From Acidimicrobiales bacterium (GTDB lineage Bacteria > Actinomycetota > Acidimicrobiia > Acidimicrobiales > Iamiaceae): a DNA stretch of 64,000 nucleotides. This document shows, piece by piece, positions 45,262 to 53,944 of the stretch. Under the pieces are notes generated by a model. That model did not search any database. It was not told the origin of the DNA and saw only the letters and a program-made list of their open reading frames with translations. The translations under genes and the position numbers were made by a program. The stretch is taken from the NCBI GenBank assembly GCA_030447445.1, contig JAUJOW010000001.1, forward strand, positions 88,411-152,410. Reading direction: 5' to 3'. The first letter of the stretch is position 1. Every line of letters starts with the position of its first letter.

Positions 45262-46998
45262 TCAAGCCGCGGCCTTGGCCGCTCGCTCCTCGTCGATGTC
45301 CTCGTGGGCGAGGAGCTCCCGGGCGGCCTCGGCGGCGATGCGGTCGTCCCACACCTCGGTGGCCACGAGGTGGCGCCGGGCGTAGCGAAGGGCGACGAGG
45401 CCCTTGCGCACGTCGCTGGCCGCCTGCTCCAGTAACAGGGCAGCGGCCACCGTCTCCACGAGGAGCGACGTGAGCCGCCCGGCTCCCGCCTCGGCGTGGT
45501 CGGGGTCGAGGGTTGGGAGCTCGCCGATGCGGGCGGCGAGGCGGTCCCGGCCGATGGCGACGGCCCTCGCCGCCTCGCCGGTGAACGACGGGCCGTCGGT
45601 CGCCACCTCCAGGCACCGGTCGATGCGGGAGAGCACCGCCTCGTGGGCGGCGTCCCGGCGAACAGCCCTCACGACGTCGAGGGCGCAGATGTTCTCGCTG
45701 CCCTCCCAGATCGGGTGGCACTGGGCGTCGCGAAGCTGGCGGGTCAGACCCCAGTCCTCGCAGTACCCGTTGCCGCCGTGCAGCTCGACGGCAAACGAGG
45801 AGGCCTCGACGCCGAGCCGGCACAGCCGGACCTTGGCGGCGGGCACCAGGATTCGTCGTAGCCGCGCGCCGTCGTCGCGCCGGCTGGCCGCCGCACACTC
45901 GAAGCCGAGGGCGACGGCGGCCTCCAGCTCGACCAGCACGTCGACGAGCTGCTCGCGGGCCAGGGGCAGATCGACGAGCAGCCGACCCTTGGCCGTGCGG
46001 TGATGGGCCCAGATGGTGGCCTCGAGGAACGACCGCCGGGCGATGCCCAGCCCCATCATGGCCACACCGAACCGGGAGCCGTTGACCATCTCCATCATGC
46101 GGTTGAGGCCGCCGGCGTCGCTGGTGGCGGCGACCGCGGCGTCGCCCCGGGGGCGCAGGGCATAGCCGAGCGCACCGTGGAACTCCACCTCGCCGGTGGG
46201 CACGCTCCTGGTGCCGAGCTTGGGCTTCAGCCGGCGCATGGAGATCCCGTTGCGGCTGCCGTCGTCGCGCTCGCGCGGCACCAGGTAGAGGCCGAGCCCG
46301 GCCGGCCCGTCGGGGGCGCCCTCGGGGCGGGCGAGCATCACGATGGCGGCGCCATCGATGTTGGAGCAGAACCACTTCTCACCGTCGATGAGCACCCGGC
46401 CGTCGCCGATGTCACGGGCCACGCAGTGGACGGTGCGGCCGAGGTCGGACCCGCCGTCGCGCTCGGTGAGGAACATCGACCCGTCGGTGCCGCCGTCGAG
46501 ATCGGAGGCCCGCAGCCCTTCGAGCAAGCGGTCGCGGACGTCGGCGGGGGCGTAGGCGTCGACCAGCCCGGCCACCCCGCTGGTCATGCCCAGGCTGCAC
46601 ACCATGCCGGTGTCGGCCTGGGAGAGGAGGTAGCTCGACGCGCCGTGCACGACGGCCGGGGTCGGGCGCCCTCGCGCTCGCTCGTCGGCGGCGAACCCCG
46701 AGACGTAGCCGGAGTCCCACAGCGCCGCCTTGGAGTCGAGCGTGGCTGGGTGGTGGGCGACCTCGTTCACCTCGTTGGCCCACCGGTCCCAGCGGACCAG
46801 CTCGGGTGGGTGGGCGTCGATGGTGTCGGCGTTGCGGGCGATGCGCCCGCCGACCAGAGCCCCGAAGCGGTGCAGCGTGGCGTCGGCCCACTCCCGGTCC
46901 TCGGGGGGGCAGTCCGAGCCGACGCGGGCCTGGAGGTCGGGGTCGAGGTCGTACCAGTTCTGGCCCACAGCCGAGTCGAGTGCGCCGTAGTCGATCAT
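45262..46998 (-). CDS. Acyl-CoA dehydrogenase, AidB-like
   Basis: This 578-residue flavoenzyme has MFLTERDGGSDLGRTVH (flavin/substrate loop), DGEKWFCSNIDGAAIVM, RLKPKLGTRSVPTGEVEF and GNGYCEDWGLTRQLRDAQ followed by PIWEGSENI near the C-terminal domain. This pattern fits the AidB/IBR10-type branch with a long C-terminal helical domain, not short-chain beta-oxidation enzymes. AidB proteins respond to alkylation stress; the substrate is uncertain. It lies between the tyrosine operon and the MoxR cluster on one strand. Confidence 0.9.
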   Translation of the reverse strand: MIDYGALDSAVGQNWYDLDPDLQARVGSDCPPEDREWADATLHRFGALVGGRIARNADTIDAHPPELVRWDRWANEVNEVAHHPATLDSKAALWDSGYVSGFAADERARGRPTPAVVHGASSYLLSQADTGMVCSLGMTSGVAGLVDAYAPADVRDRLLEGLRASDLDGGTDGSMFLTERDGGSDLGRTVHCVARDIGDGRVLIDGEKWFCSNIDGAAIVMLARPEGAPDGPAGLGLYLVPRERDDGSRNGISMRRLKPKLGTRSVPTGEVEFHGALGYALRPRGDAAVAATSDAGGLNRMMEMVNGSRFGVAMMGLGIARRSFLEATIWAHHRTAKGRLLVDLPLAREQLVDVLVELEAAVALGFECAAASRRDDGARLRRILVPAAKVRLCRLGVEASSFAVELHGGNGYCEDWGLTRQLRDAQCHPIWEGSENICALDVVRAVRRDAAHEAVLSRIDRCLEVATDGPSFTGEAARAVAIGRDRLAARIGELPTLDPDHAEAGAGRLTSLLVETVAAALLLEQAASDVRKGLVALRYARRHLVATEVWDDRIAAEAARELLAHEDIDEERAAKAAA

Positions 46999-47061
46999 CG
47001 AACCTCCTCTGTCCCGGGGCGACCATGGTCGCGCACGGCGTCATCGATGGCAGGTTGGCGG

Positions 47062-47952
47062 TCAGGCGATGGTGTTGCGGAGAGTGCCGACGCCGGCCAC
47101 CTCGAGCTCGACCACGTCGCCCGGAACCAGCCACGGGTAGCGCTCGCGGCCGTGGACGGTTGACAGCTCCAGGATGCAGCCAGTGCCCACGGTGCCCGAG
47201 CCGATCACGTCTCCGGCCCGGAGCACCGTGTCCCTTGAAGCGTGGGCCACGACCTCGTCCCAGCCGAAGTGGATGTCGGCCAGCTCACCGCGGCTCCACT
47301 CCTCGCCGTTGACCCGGGCCACCATCGTCGCCGTGGGTCTCCCCGAGTCGACCGCCGGCAGCTCGTCGGGGGTCACGAGGACGGGCCCGAGCGAGGTGGC
47401 GAAGTCCTTTCCCTTGGCCGGTCCGAGCCCGACCTGCATCTCCATGGCTTGGAGGTCGCGGGCGGACCAGTCGTTCATCACCGTGAACCCGGCCACGACG
47501 TCGAGCCACGCCTCGCTGGCCACGTCGGCGCAGTCGACGCCGATGACGGCGGCCACCTCGAGCTCGTAGTCGAGCGCCCGGCTCGCCGCCGGGCCCCGCA
47601 CGGTCTCGTCGGGACCTCGCACCACGGCGGGGTTGGTGAAGTAGAAGACCGGCTGGTCGTACCACTCCGGCTGCACCTCGAGGCCGCGGCCGCGGCGGGC
47701 GGTGGCCACGTGCTCCTCGAAGGCGTAGAAGTCCCGGATGGACGGCGGTCGCGGCACCGGGGCGAGCAGGGTCGAGGTGGCCAGCGCCACCGGGTCGCCC
47801 ACCCGCTCCGGGCCGGCCCGGGCCATGGCGGCGGCGAGCAACGCCGCCTGCCCGTCGACGCCGTCACCGGTGGCGATGGCGGTGACTCCGTCGGCGTCCA
47901 CCACCCCGACCCGGGGCCTGCCGTCGGCAGCGAGGTAGCGAGCCAGCCTCAC
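47062..47952 (-). CDS. Fumarylacetoacetate hydrolase family protein (probable fumarylacetoacetase)
   Basis: This 296-residue FAH-fold enzyme has the metal/substrate motifs RALDYELEVAAVIG (Glu metal ligands), FTVMNDWSARDLQ, GPAKGKDFATSLGPVL and GSGTVGTGC. Its position right after hmgA makes it the likely fumarylacetoacetase of tyrosine breakdown, yielding fumarate and acetoacetate. It is shorter than the 420-residue eukaryotic form, as usual in actinobacteria. GTG 47952 overlaps the hmgA stop. No maleylacetoacetate isomerase gene is visible in this cluster. Confidence 0.88.
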   Translation of the reverse strand: MRLARYLAADGRPRVGVVDADGVTAIATGDGVDGQAALLAAAMARAGPERVGDPVALATSTLLAPVPRPPSIRDFYAFEEHVATARRGRGLEVQPEWYDQPVFYFTNPAVVRGPDETVRGPAASRALDYELEVAAVIGVDCADVASEAWLDVVAGFTVMNDWSARDLQAMEMQVGLGPAKGKDFATSLGPVLVTPDELPAVDSGRPTATMVARVNGEEWSRGELADIHFGWDEVVAHASRDTVLRAGDVIGSGTVGTGCILELSTVHGRERYPWLVPGDVVELEVAGVGTLRNTIA

Positions 47953-49112
47953 GACGGTGGGGCCGAGCGGTCCGGCTCGCTCCAGCTGACCACGTACTCG
48001 GCCACCTCCAGCCCGGCCGCCGCCGGCCCCGGCTCGAGGGGACGGCGGGCGTCGATCATCACGGCGTACTCGTCGGCCATCCGCCGGGCCCCCGAGCCGT
48101 CCCTCGCCGCCGCCGCGGCCTCTGCGTCGCGAGAACGGGCGCCGGGCTGGGGGCCGTGGTGGAGCCCGACGGGGTGGAACGTGACCATGCCCTCCTCGAT
48201 GCCGGCCCGGGAGAAGAACTGGCCGCGGTGGTAGAAGATCACCTCGTCGTAGTCGACGTTGCGGTGGAAGAACGGCAGGCGCAGCGCCTCGGGGTCGTCC
48301 TCCAGCGGGCGAGGGCAGAACGTGCACACCACGAACCCGTCGGCCACCCAGGTGGTGTGGGCCGAGGGCGGCAGGTGGAACCGGGGAGCGGTCACCGGCC
48401 GGATGTCGGCCACGTTGAGTCGCATGGGGGCGACGTCTCCCTTCCACCCCACCACGTCGCAGGGGTGGAACGGGTAGCGCACCGTGGTGCCGTGGCCCAT
48501 GCGCTTGACGACCACGGTGAACTCCTCTTCGTCGTCTCCGGCTTCGACGGCCTCTGCCTCGGGTACCTCGATCATGGCCGGGTCGAACAGGGCGTGGCGG
48601 CCGAGCAGGCCTCGGTCGGGCAACGTGAACCGGGACTCGGCGGCCTCCACGACGAACAGGTCGGTGGGGCCTTCGACCTCGAAGCGGTAGGTCGTGCCCC
48701 GGGGGACGATCAGGTAGTCGCCCTCCCGGTATCGCAACGGCCCGTACTCGGTGCGCAGCAGGCCGCTCCCCCGGTGGACGAAGAACAGCTCGTCGCCGTC
48801 GGCGTCACGCAGGAACTCGGGCCGACCCCGGTCGTAGCGGTGGAAGCCGATCGAGACCTGCTCGTTGCCGAGCAGCAGCGTGGGCCACAGGTCGTCGGTG
48901 GCCCCGACGAGGCGGCCGGTGTCGTAGGCCCGGTGGACCGCCGGGCCCTCCACCGACGTCCACGCCGTGGGCGGGTGCCGCCGGTACAGGTGCGACGCCG
49001 GGCCGTAGAACCCGCTGCGACCGTGCTCCTCCTCGACCGTGCCCGGAGGCAGCCCGACGTGGGCCTGCCGGCTCGTCACCCCTCGCACCCACTGCGGCAC
49101 ACCCTCCATCAC
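47949..49112 (-). CDS. hmgA: Homogentisate 1,2-dioxygenase
   Basis: This 387-residue non-haem iron dioxygenase opens the ring of homogentisate to maleylacetoacetate. Landmarks are FYGPASHLYRRHPPTAW, FVHRGSGLLRTEYGPL, HPCDVVGWKGD, and the iron-site block FFHRNVDYDEVIFYHRGQ followed by FHPVGLHHGPQPG. Size and the HRNxDYDE motif fit actinobacterial HmgA. The gene starts 24 bases after hpd and overlaps the FAH gene, giving one operon. Confidence 0.95.
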   Translation of the reverse strand: MMEGVPQWVRGVTSRQAHVGLPPGTVEEEHGRSGFYGPASHLYRRHPPTAWTSVEGPAVHRAYDTGRLVGATDDLWPTLLLGNEQVSIGFHRYDRGRPEFLRDADGDELFFVHRGSGLLRTEYGPLRYREGDYLIVPRGTTYRFEVEGPTDLFVVEAAESRFTLPDRGLLGRHALFDPAMIEVPEAEAVEAGDDEEEFTVVVKRMGHGTTVRYPFHPCDVVGWKGDVAPMRLNVADIRPVTAPRFHLPPSAHTTWVADGFVVCTFCPRPLEDDPEALRLPFFHRNVDYDEVIFYHRGQFFSRAGIEEGMVTFHPVGLHHGPQPGARSRDAEAAAAARDGSGARRMADEYAVMIDARRPLEPGPAAAGLEVAEYVVSWSEPDRSAPPS

Positions 49113-49136
49113 AACCCGCCCCTGGTCGGCGACCGA

Positions 49137-50261
49137 CTAGAGGTTGCCTCGCCGGGCCTGGGCCCGCTCGATGGCCTCGAAGAGGGCCTTGAAGTTCCCC
49201 TCGCCGAAGCCCTTGGCCCCCTCCCGCTGGATGATCTCGAAGAACACGGTGGGCCGGTCGGTCACGGTCTCGGTGAAGATCTGGAGGAGGTACCCGTCGA
49301 GGTCGCGATCGACGAGGATGGCCAGCTCCTCGAGGGCCGCCCAGGGGAGCCCCTCCACCTCGGCCAGACGAGCCTTGGCGTCGTCGTAATACGCGCTGGG
49401 CACGGCCATGAACCGCAGCCCCCGGGCCCGTAGGGCCCGCACGGTGGCCACGATGTCGTCGGTGCGCAGGGCGATGTGCTGCACGCCGGGGGTCCCGTAG
49501 AAGTCGAGGTACTCCTCGATCTGGCTCTTGCGCCGCCCCGTGGCTGGCTCGTTGATGGGCATGACCACCGTCTCGCCGTTCCACACCACGGTGGACATGA
49601 GCGCCGAGTACTCCGTCGAGATCTGCTCGTCGTCGAAGTGGAGGAGTTGGCTGAACCCGAAGACCTGCTCGTAGAACCCCACCCACCGTTCGAGCGACCC
49701 GAGCTCCACGTTGCCCACCACGTGGTCGAGGCGGGTGATCCCGACCGGCGGACCCGCCGGCGGCGGCAGATCCGACCGCTCGAAGGTGGGAGCGAAGGGC
49801 CCGTGGTAGCGGCTCCGGTCGAGCAGGGTGTGCACCGTGTCGCCGTAGGTGGCGATGGCGGCGTGGCGCACGGTGCCGTGCCCGTCGGTGTCGTCGGCCG
49901 GCGGGCGCAGGCCGGTGCCGCCCCGCGCCAACGCGGCGTCGTAGGCGGCGTCCACGTCGTCGACCAGAAAGGCGATGTCGCGGATCCCGTCGCCGTGACG
50001 GCGCACGTGGTCGGCGATGGGCGACTCGGGGTGCAGCGCCCCCGAGACCATGAAGGTGACCGTCCCCTGGCGCAGCAGGTAGGAGGCCCGGTCGGGCCGT
50101 CCCGTCTCCGGGCCGGCGTAGGCCACCGGCTCGAAGCCGAACACCGAGCACAGGAACCCGGCGAAGGTGCGGGCGTTGCCCACCCACCACTCGAGGTGGT
50201 CCACGCCGCCGAGCCGAGGGGGAGCGATCGAGAGATCGGCGTCGTGGTGGACGAGGGCCAT
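49137..50261 (-). CDS. hpd: 4-hydroxyphenylpyruvate dioxygenase
   Basis: This 374-residue two-domain VOC enzyme converts 4-hydroxyphenylpyruvate to homogentisate. Fe(II) ligands are His180 (RLDHVVGNV), His262 (VQHIALRT) and Glu342 (VFFEIIQR). The C-terminal QREGAKGFGEGNFKALFEA is a family signature. AGGAGGTC lies just upstream of ATG 50261, a strong ribosome site that decides the start over an upstream ATG. First gene of the hpd-hmgA-FAH operon, divergent from an Lrp/AsnC regulator. Confidence 0.97.
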   Translation of the reverse strand: MALVHHDADLSIAPPRLGGVDHLEWWVGNARTFAGFLCSVFGFEPVAYAGPETGRPDRASYLLRQGTVTFMVSGALHPESPIADHVRRHGDGIRDIAFLVDDVDAAYDAALARGGTGLRPPADDTDGHGTVRHAAIATYGDTVHTLLDRSRYHGPFAPTFERSDLPPPAGPPVGITRLDHVVGNVELGSLERWVGFYEQVFGFSQLLHFDDEQISTEYSALMSTVVWNGETVVMPINEPATGRRKSQIEEYLDFYGTPGVQHIALRTDDIVATVRALRARGLRFMAVPSAYYDDAKARLAEVEGLPWAALEELAILVDRDLDGYLLQIFTETVTDRPTVFFEIIQREGAKGFGEGNFKALFEAIERAQARRGNL

Positions 50262-50341
50262 GGTGACCTCCTGGGGCGGATGCGCACCACAGTCCACCGG
50301 TTGGTGCTCATTCCGTCAAGGGCTTCGCACCGTCCTGACAT

Positions 50342-50355
50342 ATCGGCCAGCCGAT
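50342..50355. promoter_or_regulatory. Inverted repeat between hpd and the Lrp-type regulator
   Basis: ATCGGC and GCCGAT form a perfect 6-bp inverted repeat with a CA centre, inside the 120-base divergent spacer 50262-50381. It is placed to control both genes, and an Lrp-type operator is plausible. It is not the same sequence as the dyad in the phhA spacer. Confidence 0.4.
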
Positions 50356-50381
50356 CGCCTCAGGTGCTGTACGTTCTGTCC

Positions 50382-50861
50382 ATGTTGCCCATCGGCATCG
50401 ATGATCTCGATGCCCGCCTCATCACCGCGCTGGCGGCCACGCCCCGAGCCGGGGTCATGGAGCTGGCCCGCCAGCTCGGCGTGGCCCGGGGCACGATACA
50501 GGCCCGCCTCGACAAGCTGCAGGCCCGAGGCGTCGTCACCGGCTTCGACCCCGACCTGCACCTGGAGGCGCTGGGCTACGAGGTGCTGGCCTTCGTCACC
50601 CTCGAGATCGCCCAGGGCCGGCTCGACGACGTGGTCGAGCACCTGGCCAACATCCCCGAGGTCATCGAGGCCCACACCACCACCGGCCCGGGCGACCTCC
50701 ACTGCCGGGTGGTGGCTCGGACCAACGAGCACCTCCAGCAGGTCCTCAACAGGATCCTGGAGGTCTCGGGCATCGAGCGCACGTCGACCCACATCGCGCT
50801 CACCGAGCAGGTGGGGTTCCGGGTGCTGCCCCTCGTCGGCCAGCTGCTCGACGAGGAATGA
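50382..50861 (+). CDS. Lrp/AsnC-family transcriptional regulator
   Basis: This 159-residue regulator has an N-terminal helix-turn-helix (IDDLDARLITALAATPRAGV, GVARGTIQARLDKL) and a C-terminal RAM domain (YEVLAFVTLEIAQGRLDDV, TGPGDLHCRVVA). It is divergent from hpd, so it likely senses tyrosine or a breakdown product and controls that operon. ATG 50382. Its stop overlaps the SRPBCC gene start (ATGA). It is only distantly similar to the Lrp-type protein by phhA. Confidence 0.92.
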   Translation: MLPIGIDDLDARLITALAATPRAGVMELARQLGVARGTIQARLDKLQARGVVTGFDPDLHLEALGYEVLAFVTLEIAQGRLDDVVEHLANIPEVIEAHTTTGPGDLHCRVVARTNEHLQQVLNRILEVSGIERTSTHIALTEQVGFRVLPLVGQLLDEE

Positions 50862-51316
50862 GGCTCGCTGCTCCGGTGGAGGTGCGCTCTGATCGTCGCT
50901 ACCGGTTCGGCGTCGGCCCTGAGGCGCTGTGGGCGGCCATCACCGACGTCGACCAGTATCGGCGGTGGTGGCCATGGTTGCGCGGCTTCGAGGCACGGGG
51001 CCTGGTCGCCGGCGACGCCTGGCACTGCGTGGTGCAGCCTCCCTTCCCCTACACGCTGCGCTTCACCGTGACCCTCGAGGAGGTGGTCGAGCCCCGGTTG
51101 GTGCGGGCCACCGTCAGCGGCGACATCGTCGGCACCGCCCGCCTCGACATCGCCGAGGACGGCGACGGGGGTGAGATGCGGCTCACCTCGTCACTGTCCC
51201 CCGACAACCGGATGCTGCGAGCGGTGGCCTCCGTGGCCCGACCCGTCGTGCGCTTCGGCCACGACTGGGTCCTCGACACCGGCGCCCGCCAGTTCGCCGC
51301 TGCCGCCGGCGTCTGA
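50858..51316 (+). CDS. SRPBCC-family protein
   Basis: The 152-residue START/SRPBCC-fold protein has PEALWAAITDVDQYRRWWPW at its N-terminus, then WHCVVQPPFPYTLRFTVTL and a long C-terminal helix (VARPVVRFGHDWVLDTGARQF). These small hydrophobic-cavity proteins bind lipids, polyketides or aromatics. No substrate is indicated, but its coupling to the hpd regulator suggests a link to aromatic metabolism. ATG overlaps the regulator stop. Confidence 0.85.
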   Translation: MRLAAPVEVRSDRRYRFGVGPEALWAAITDVDQYRRWWPWLRGFEARGLVAGDAWHCVVQPPFPYTLRFTVTLEEVVEPRLVRATVSGDIVGTARLDIAEDGDGGEMRLTSSLSPDNRMLRAVASVARPVVRFGHDWVLDTGARQFAAAAGV

Positions 51317-51346
51317 GCCCAGCTCGTCGCCGTGCGAAGGTGAGAC

Positions 51347-52510
51347 GTGGCCGCCGTTCCCGTCCCCTCCCGGCCCCCGCTGCCCCCAGAGCAGTTCCCC
51401 ATTGCCGACCGATACCGGTACCTCAACCACGCCCTCGTCGCTCCCCTCCCCCGGGCCGCCGTCGACGCCATCACCGAGGACGCCCGCCGCTGCTCTCGGG
51501 AGGCGTCGCTCGCCTACGCCGCCCGGGAGGAGCGATCCGAGACGGTGCGGGCCACCGCCGCGGCCCTCATGGGGGTGAACGCCGAGGACGTGGCCTTCGT
51601 CAAGAACACCACCGAGGGGCTGGCCTTCGTGGCCGGCGGCCTCGACTGGCGTCCTGGCGACCGCGTGATCGTTCCCGCCGGCGAGTACCCCTCCACGCTC
51701 TTCCCGTGGTTGGCCCTGGGCGACCGGGGGGTGACTGTCGACCGGGTGGAACCGCTCGGCGCAGGCGCCGCCCTGCCCCTCGAGCCCTTCGCCGCCGCCC
51801 TCGAGGCCGGGGGCGGGCGGGTGCGGGTGGTGGCAGTCAGCTGGGTGCAGTTCGGCCGAGGGTGGAGGACCGACCTCGCTGGCCTGGCCAGGCTGTGCCA
51901 CGTCCACGGGGCGCTGCTGTGCGCCGACATCATCCAAGGCCTCGGCGTCCTGCCCTGCCACCTGGCCGCCTGGGACGTGGACTTCGCCATGGCCGACGGC
52001 CACAAGTGGATGCTCGGCCCCGAGGGAGTGGGGGTGCTCTACGTCGCTCCCACCCATCGCCACCGGCTCCGCGTCCTCGAACCGGGGTGGGCCTCGGTGG
52101 TCGACCGGGACAGCGACGTGCCCGCCCTCGACCTGCTCGACTCGGCTCGCCGGTTCGAGGGCGGGACGTCCAACACCACGGGCATCGCCGGGCTCGGGGC
52201 GTCGCTCGACCTGCTCGGCCTCGCCGGCATCGATCGCGTGTGGGCGTGGGTGGACGGGCTCTGCGACCGGCTCGTCGCCGGGGTCGTCGAGGCCGGCGCC
52301 GAGGTCCTGTCGGACCGCTCACCGGAAGGGCGATCGGCGATCGTCAGCGTCGCCGTCCCCGGTGTCGATCCGGCGGCCGTGGTGGCCAGGCTGGCCGACG
52401 CCTCGGTCGTGGTGCGAGCCCGAGCCGGCGGCGTGCGCTTCGGCCCCCACGCCTGGAACGACACCTCCGACATCGACGCCGCCGTGGCCGTCATCGCCTC
52501 CCTGGTGTAG
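51347..52510 (+). CDS. Class V aminotransferase (PLP-dependent)
   Basis: This 387-residue fold-type I PLP enzyme has the PLP lysine Lys220 in ADGHKWMLGPEGVG, preceded by the CADIIQGLGVLP aspartate. NHALVAPLPR is near the N-terminus and FVKNTTEGLAFVAGG at the phosphate-binding site. Relatives include cysteine desulfurases and isopenicillin epimerase-like enzymes; the catalytic cysteine loop of IscS is not obvious. It could supply a transamination step but is not a typical tyrosine aminotransferase. GTG 51347 follows GAAGGTGAG. Confidence 0.87.
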   Translation: MAAVPVPSRPPLPPEQFPIADRYRYLNHALVAPLPRAAVDAITEDARRCSREASLAYAAREERSETVRATAAALMGVNAEDVAFVKNTTEGLAFVAGGLDWRPGDRVIVPAGEYPSTLFPWLALGDRGVTVDRVEPLGAGAALPLEPFAAALEAGGGRVRVVAVSWVQFGRGWRTDLAGLARLCHVHGALLCADIIQGLGVLPCHLAAWDVDFAMADGHKWMLGPEGVGVLYVAPTHRHRLRVLEPGWASVVDRDSDVPALDLLDSARRFEGGTSNTTGIAGLGASLDLLGLAGIDRVWAWVDGLCDRLVAGVVEAGAEVLSDRSPEGRSAIVSVAVPGVDPAAVVARLADASVVVRARAGGVRFGPHAWNDTSDIDAAVAVIASLV

Positions 52511-52614
52511 CTGGTTTCGGTGAGCGCTTCGTAGCGACCATGGCTGTGGGTGGGTCCGAGTCATCCAGGTCACGCCGCATCCGGAACCGCTGTAACCGAG
52601 CGGTCGCCGACTTG

Positions 52615-52682
52615 ACTGTCACACGTCCACCGACCCCACCCGCCACCCTTGCTGGGACCGCCTCCGGCGGTCACTGTCACAC
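52615..52682. repeat. Direct repeats and hairpin upstream of the DUF222/HNH gene
   Basis: ACTGTCACAC occurs twice (52615-52624 and 52673-52682), spaced 58 bases. Between them a perfect GACCGCC/GGCGGTC hairpin with a 3-base loop lies at 52656-52672. The second copy ends just before the coding start. This belongs to the 181-base spacer 52511-52691, which holds no gene. Confidence 0.5.
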
Positions 52683-52691
52683 CCCCTGTTT

Positions 52692-53864
52692 ATGCTCGTG
52701 GTAGGTCCTATGGAATGCCTTGTCACTCTCCTCCGGGAAGCGGTCGACGGTCTGCAGTCGGTAGACGTCGACGGGCTATCCGATGTGGAGCTGTCGGGGC
52801 TGTTGGTGGACCTGCACAGCCAGTCGGCCCGCCTGGACGCGGTCCGGGTGGAACTGACCGGGGCGTGGGATGCCCGGCGGGCCTGGTCGACCGATGGGGC
52901 CAAGTCCGCCGCCGCCTGGTTGGCACACCGCACCCACCAGCCCCGAGGGGCCTTGAACGGTGAGGTGCGCCTGGCCCGCCGGCTCCGCGGGATGCCCGCC
53001 ACCGCCGCTGCCCTCGCCGACGGGGACATCAGCGCCGAACACGCCGACCGCCTGGCCCGAGCCAACCGGTCCGGCCTGGAAGCGGCCTTCGCCCGTGACG
53101 AGGAGATGCTGGTCGGTCATGCCCGCGAGCTGTCCTGGGCCGACTTCGCACGGGCCGTGGCCTACTGGGAACAACTGGCTGCCCCCGACGACACCGAAGC
53201 CGACGCCCAGTCGCAACACGACGTCCGGCGGGCCCACTGCTCTGAGACCCTGGAGGGCACCTGGGTGCTCGACGCCCTGCTCGGCCCGGTCGGTGGAGCC
53301 ATCTTCGCCGAGACGCTCACGGGGATCGAAGCCGAGCTGTTCGCCGCCGACTGGGCGGCGGCCAAGGCGCAACACGGCGACGATGTCACCGTGGACAAGC
53401 TGGCCCGCACCCCGGCCCAGCGGCGAGCCGACGCCCTGGTCGAAATGGCCACCCGGGCCCGCACCGCCCCCGCCGACGGGTGCCGCCCCCGACCGTTGAT
53501 CACCGCCCTGGTCGACTACCCCACCTTCACCGGCCGGGTCTGTGAACTGGCCAACGGCACCATCATCACCCCCGGCACCCTGGCCCGGCTGCTCACCGAC
53601 GCCGACATCGAACGGATCGTGTTCAACGGGCCATCCCGGGTCATCGACGTCGGCCGCCGGACCCGGTTCTTCACCGGGGCCCTCCGCCGAGCCGTTCAAG
53701 TCCGCGACCGGCACTGCACCTGGCCCGGCTGCGATACCCCCGCCGGGCGCTGCGACGTCGACCACGTGGTGCCCTATGACGACGGCGGGGAGTCCGCCCA
53801 GGGCAACGGCACCCTCCTCTGTCCCTACCACCACCGCCTCGGCCACCGACAACGCGGACCATAG
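52692..53864 (+). CDS. DUF222 / HNH endonuclease domain protein (13E12 family)
   Basis: This 390-residue protein has an N-terminal helical DUF222 region (about 30-290) and a C-terminal HNH nuclease module. The module is CTWPGCDTPAGRCDVDHVV with DVDH catalytic residues, then NGTLLCPYHHRLGH. The 13E12 family is abundant and multicopy in actinobacteria, and its role is unclear (possibly mobile or selfish). The C-terminus stops soon after the HNH motif; many relatives continue further, so a small truncation is possible. ATG 52692 or 52710. Confidence 0.9.
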   Translation: MLVVGPMECLVTLLREAVDGLQSVDVDGLSDVELSGLLVDLHSQSARLDAVRVELTGAWDARRAWSTDGAKSAAAWLAHRTHQPRGALNGEVRLARRLRGMPATAAALADGDISAEHADRLARANRSGLEAAFARDEEMLVGHARELSWADFARAVAYWEQLAAPDDTEADAQSQHDVRRAHCSETLEGTWVLDALLGPVGGAIFAETLTGIEAELFAADWAAAKAQHGDDVTVDKLARTPAQRRADALVEMATRARTAPADGCRPRPLITALVDYPTFTGRVCELANGTIITPGTLARLLTDADIERIVFNGPSRVIDVGRRTRFFTGALRRAVQVRDRHCTWPGCDTPAGRCDVDHVVPYDDGGESAQGNGTLLCPYHHRLGHRQRGP

Positions 53865-53944
53865 GGCGACCGCTCGCAGCCATTGTTCCTTGGCTGCTTG
53901 CGGGTGGTTCAAGGCCTTCCACGCATGGGCGGCCGGCGCTTCGG

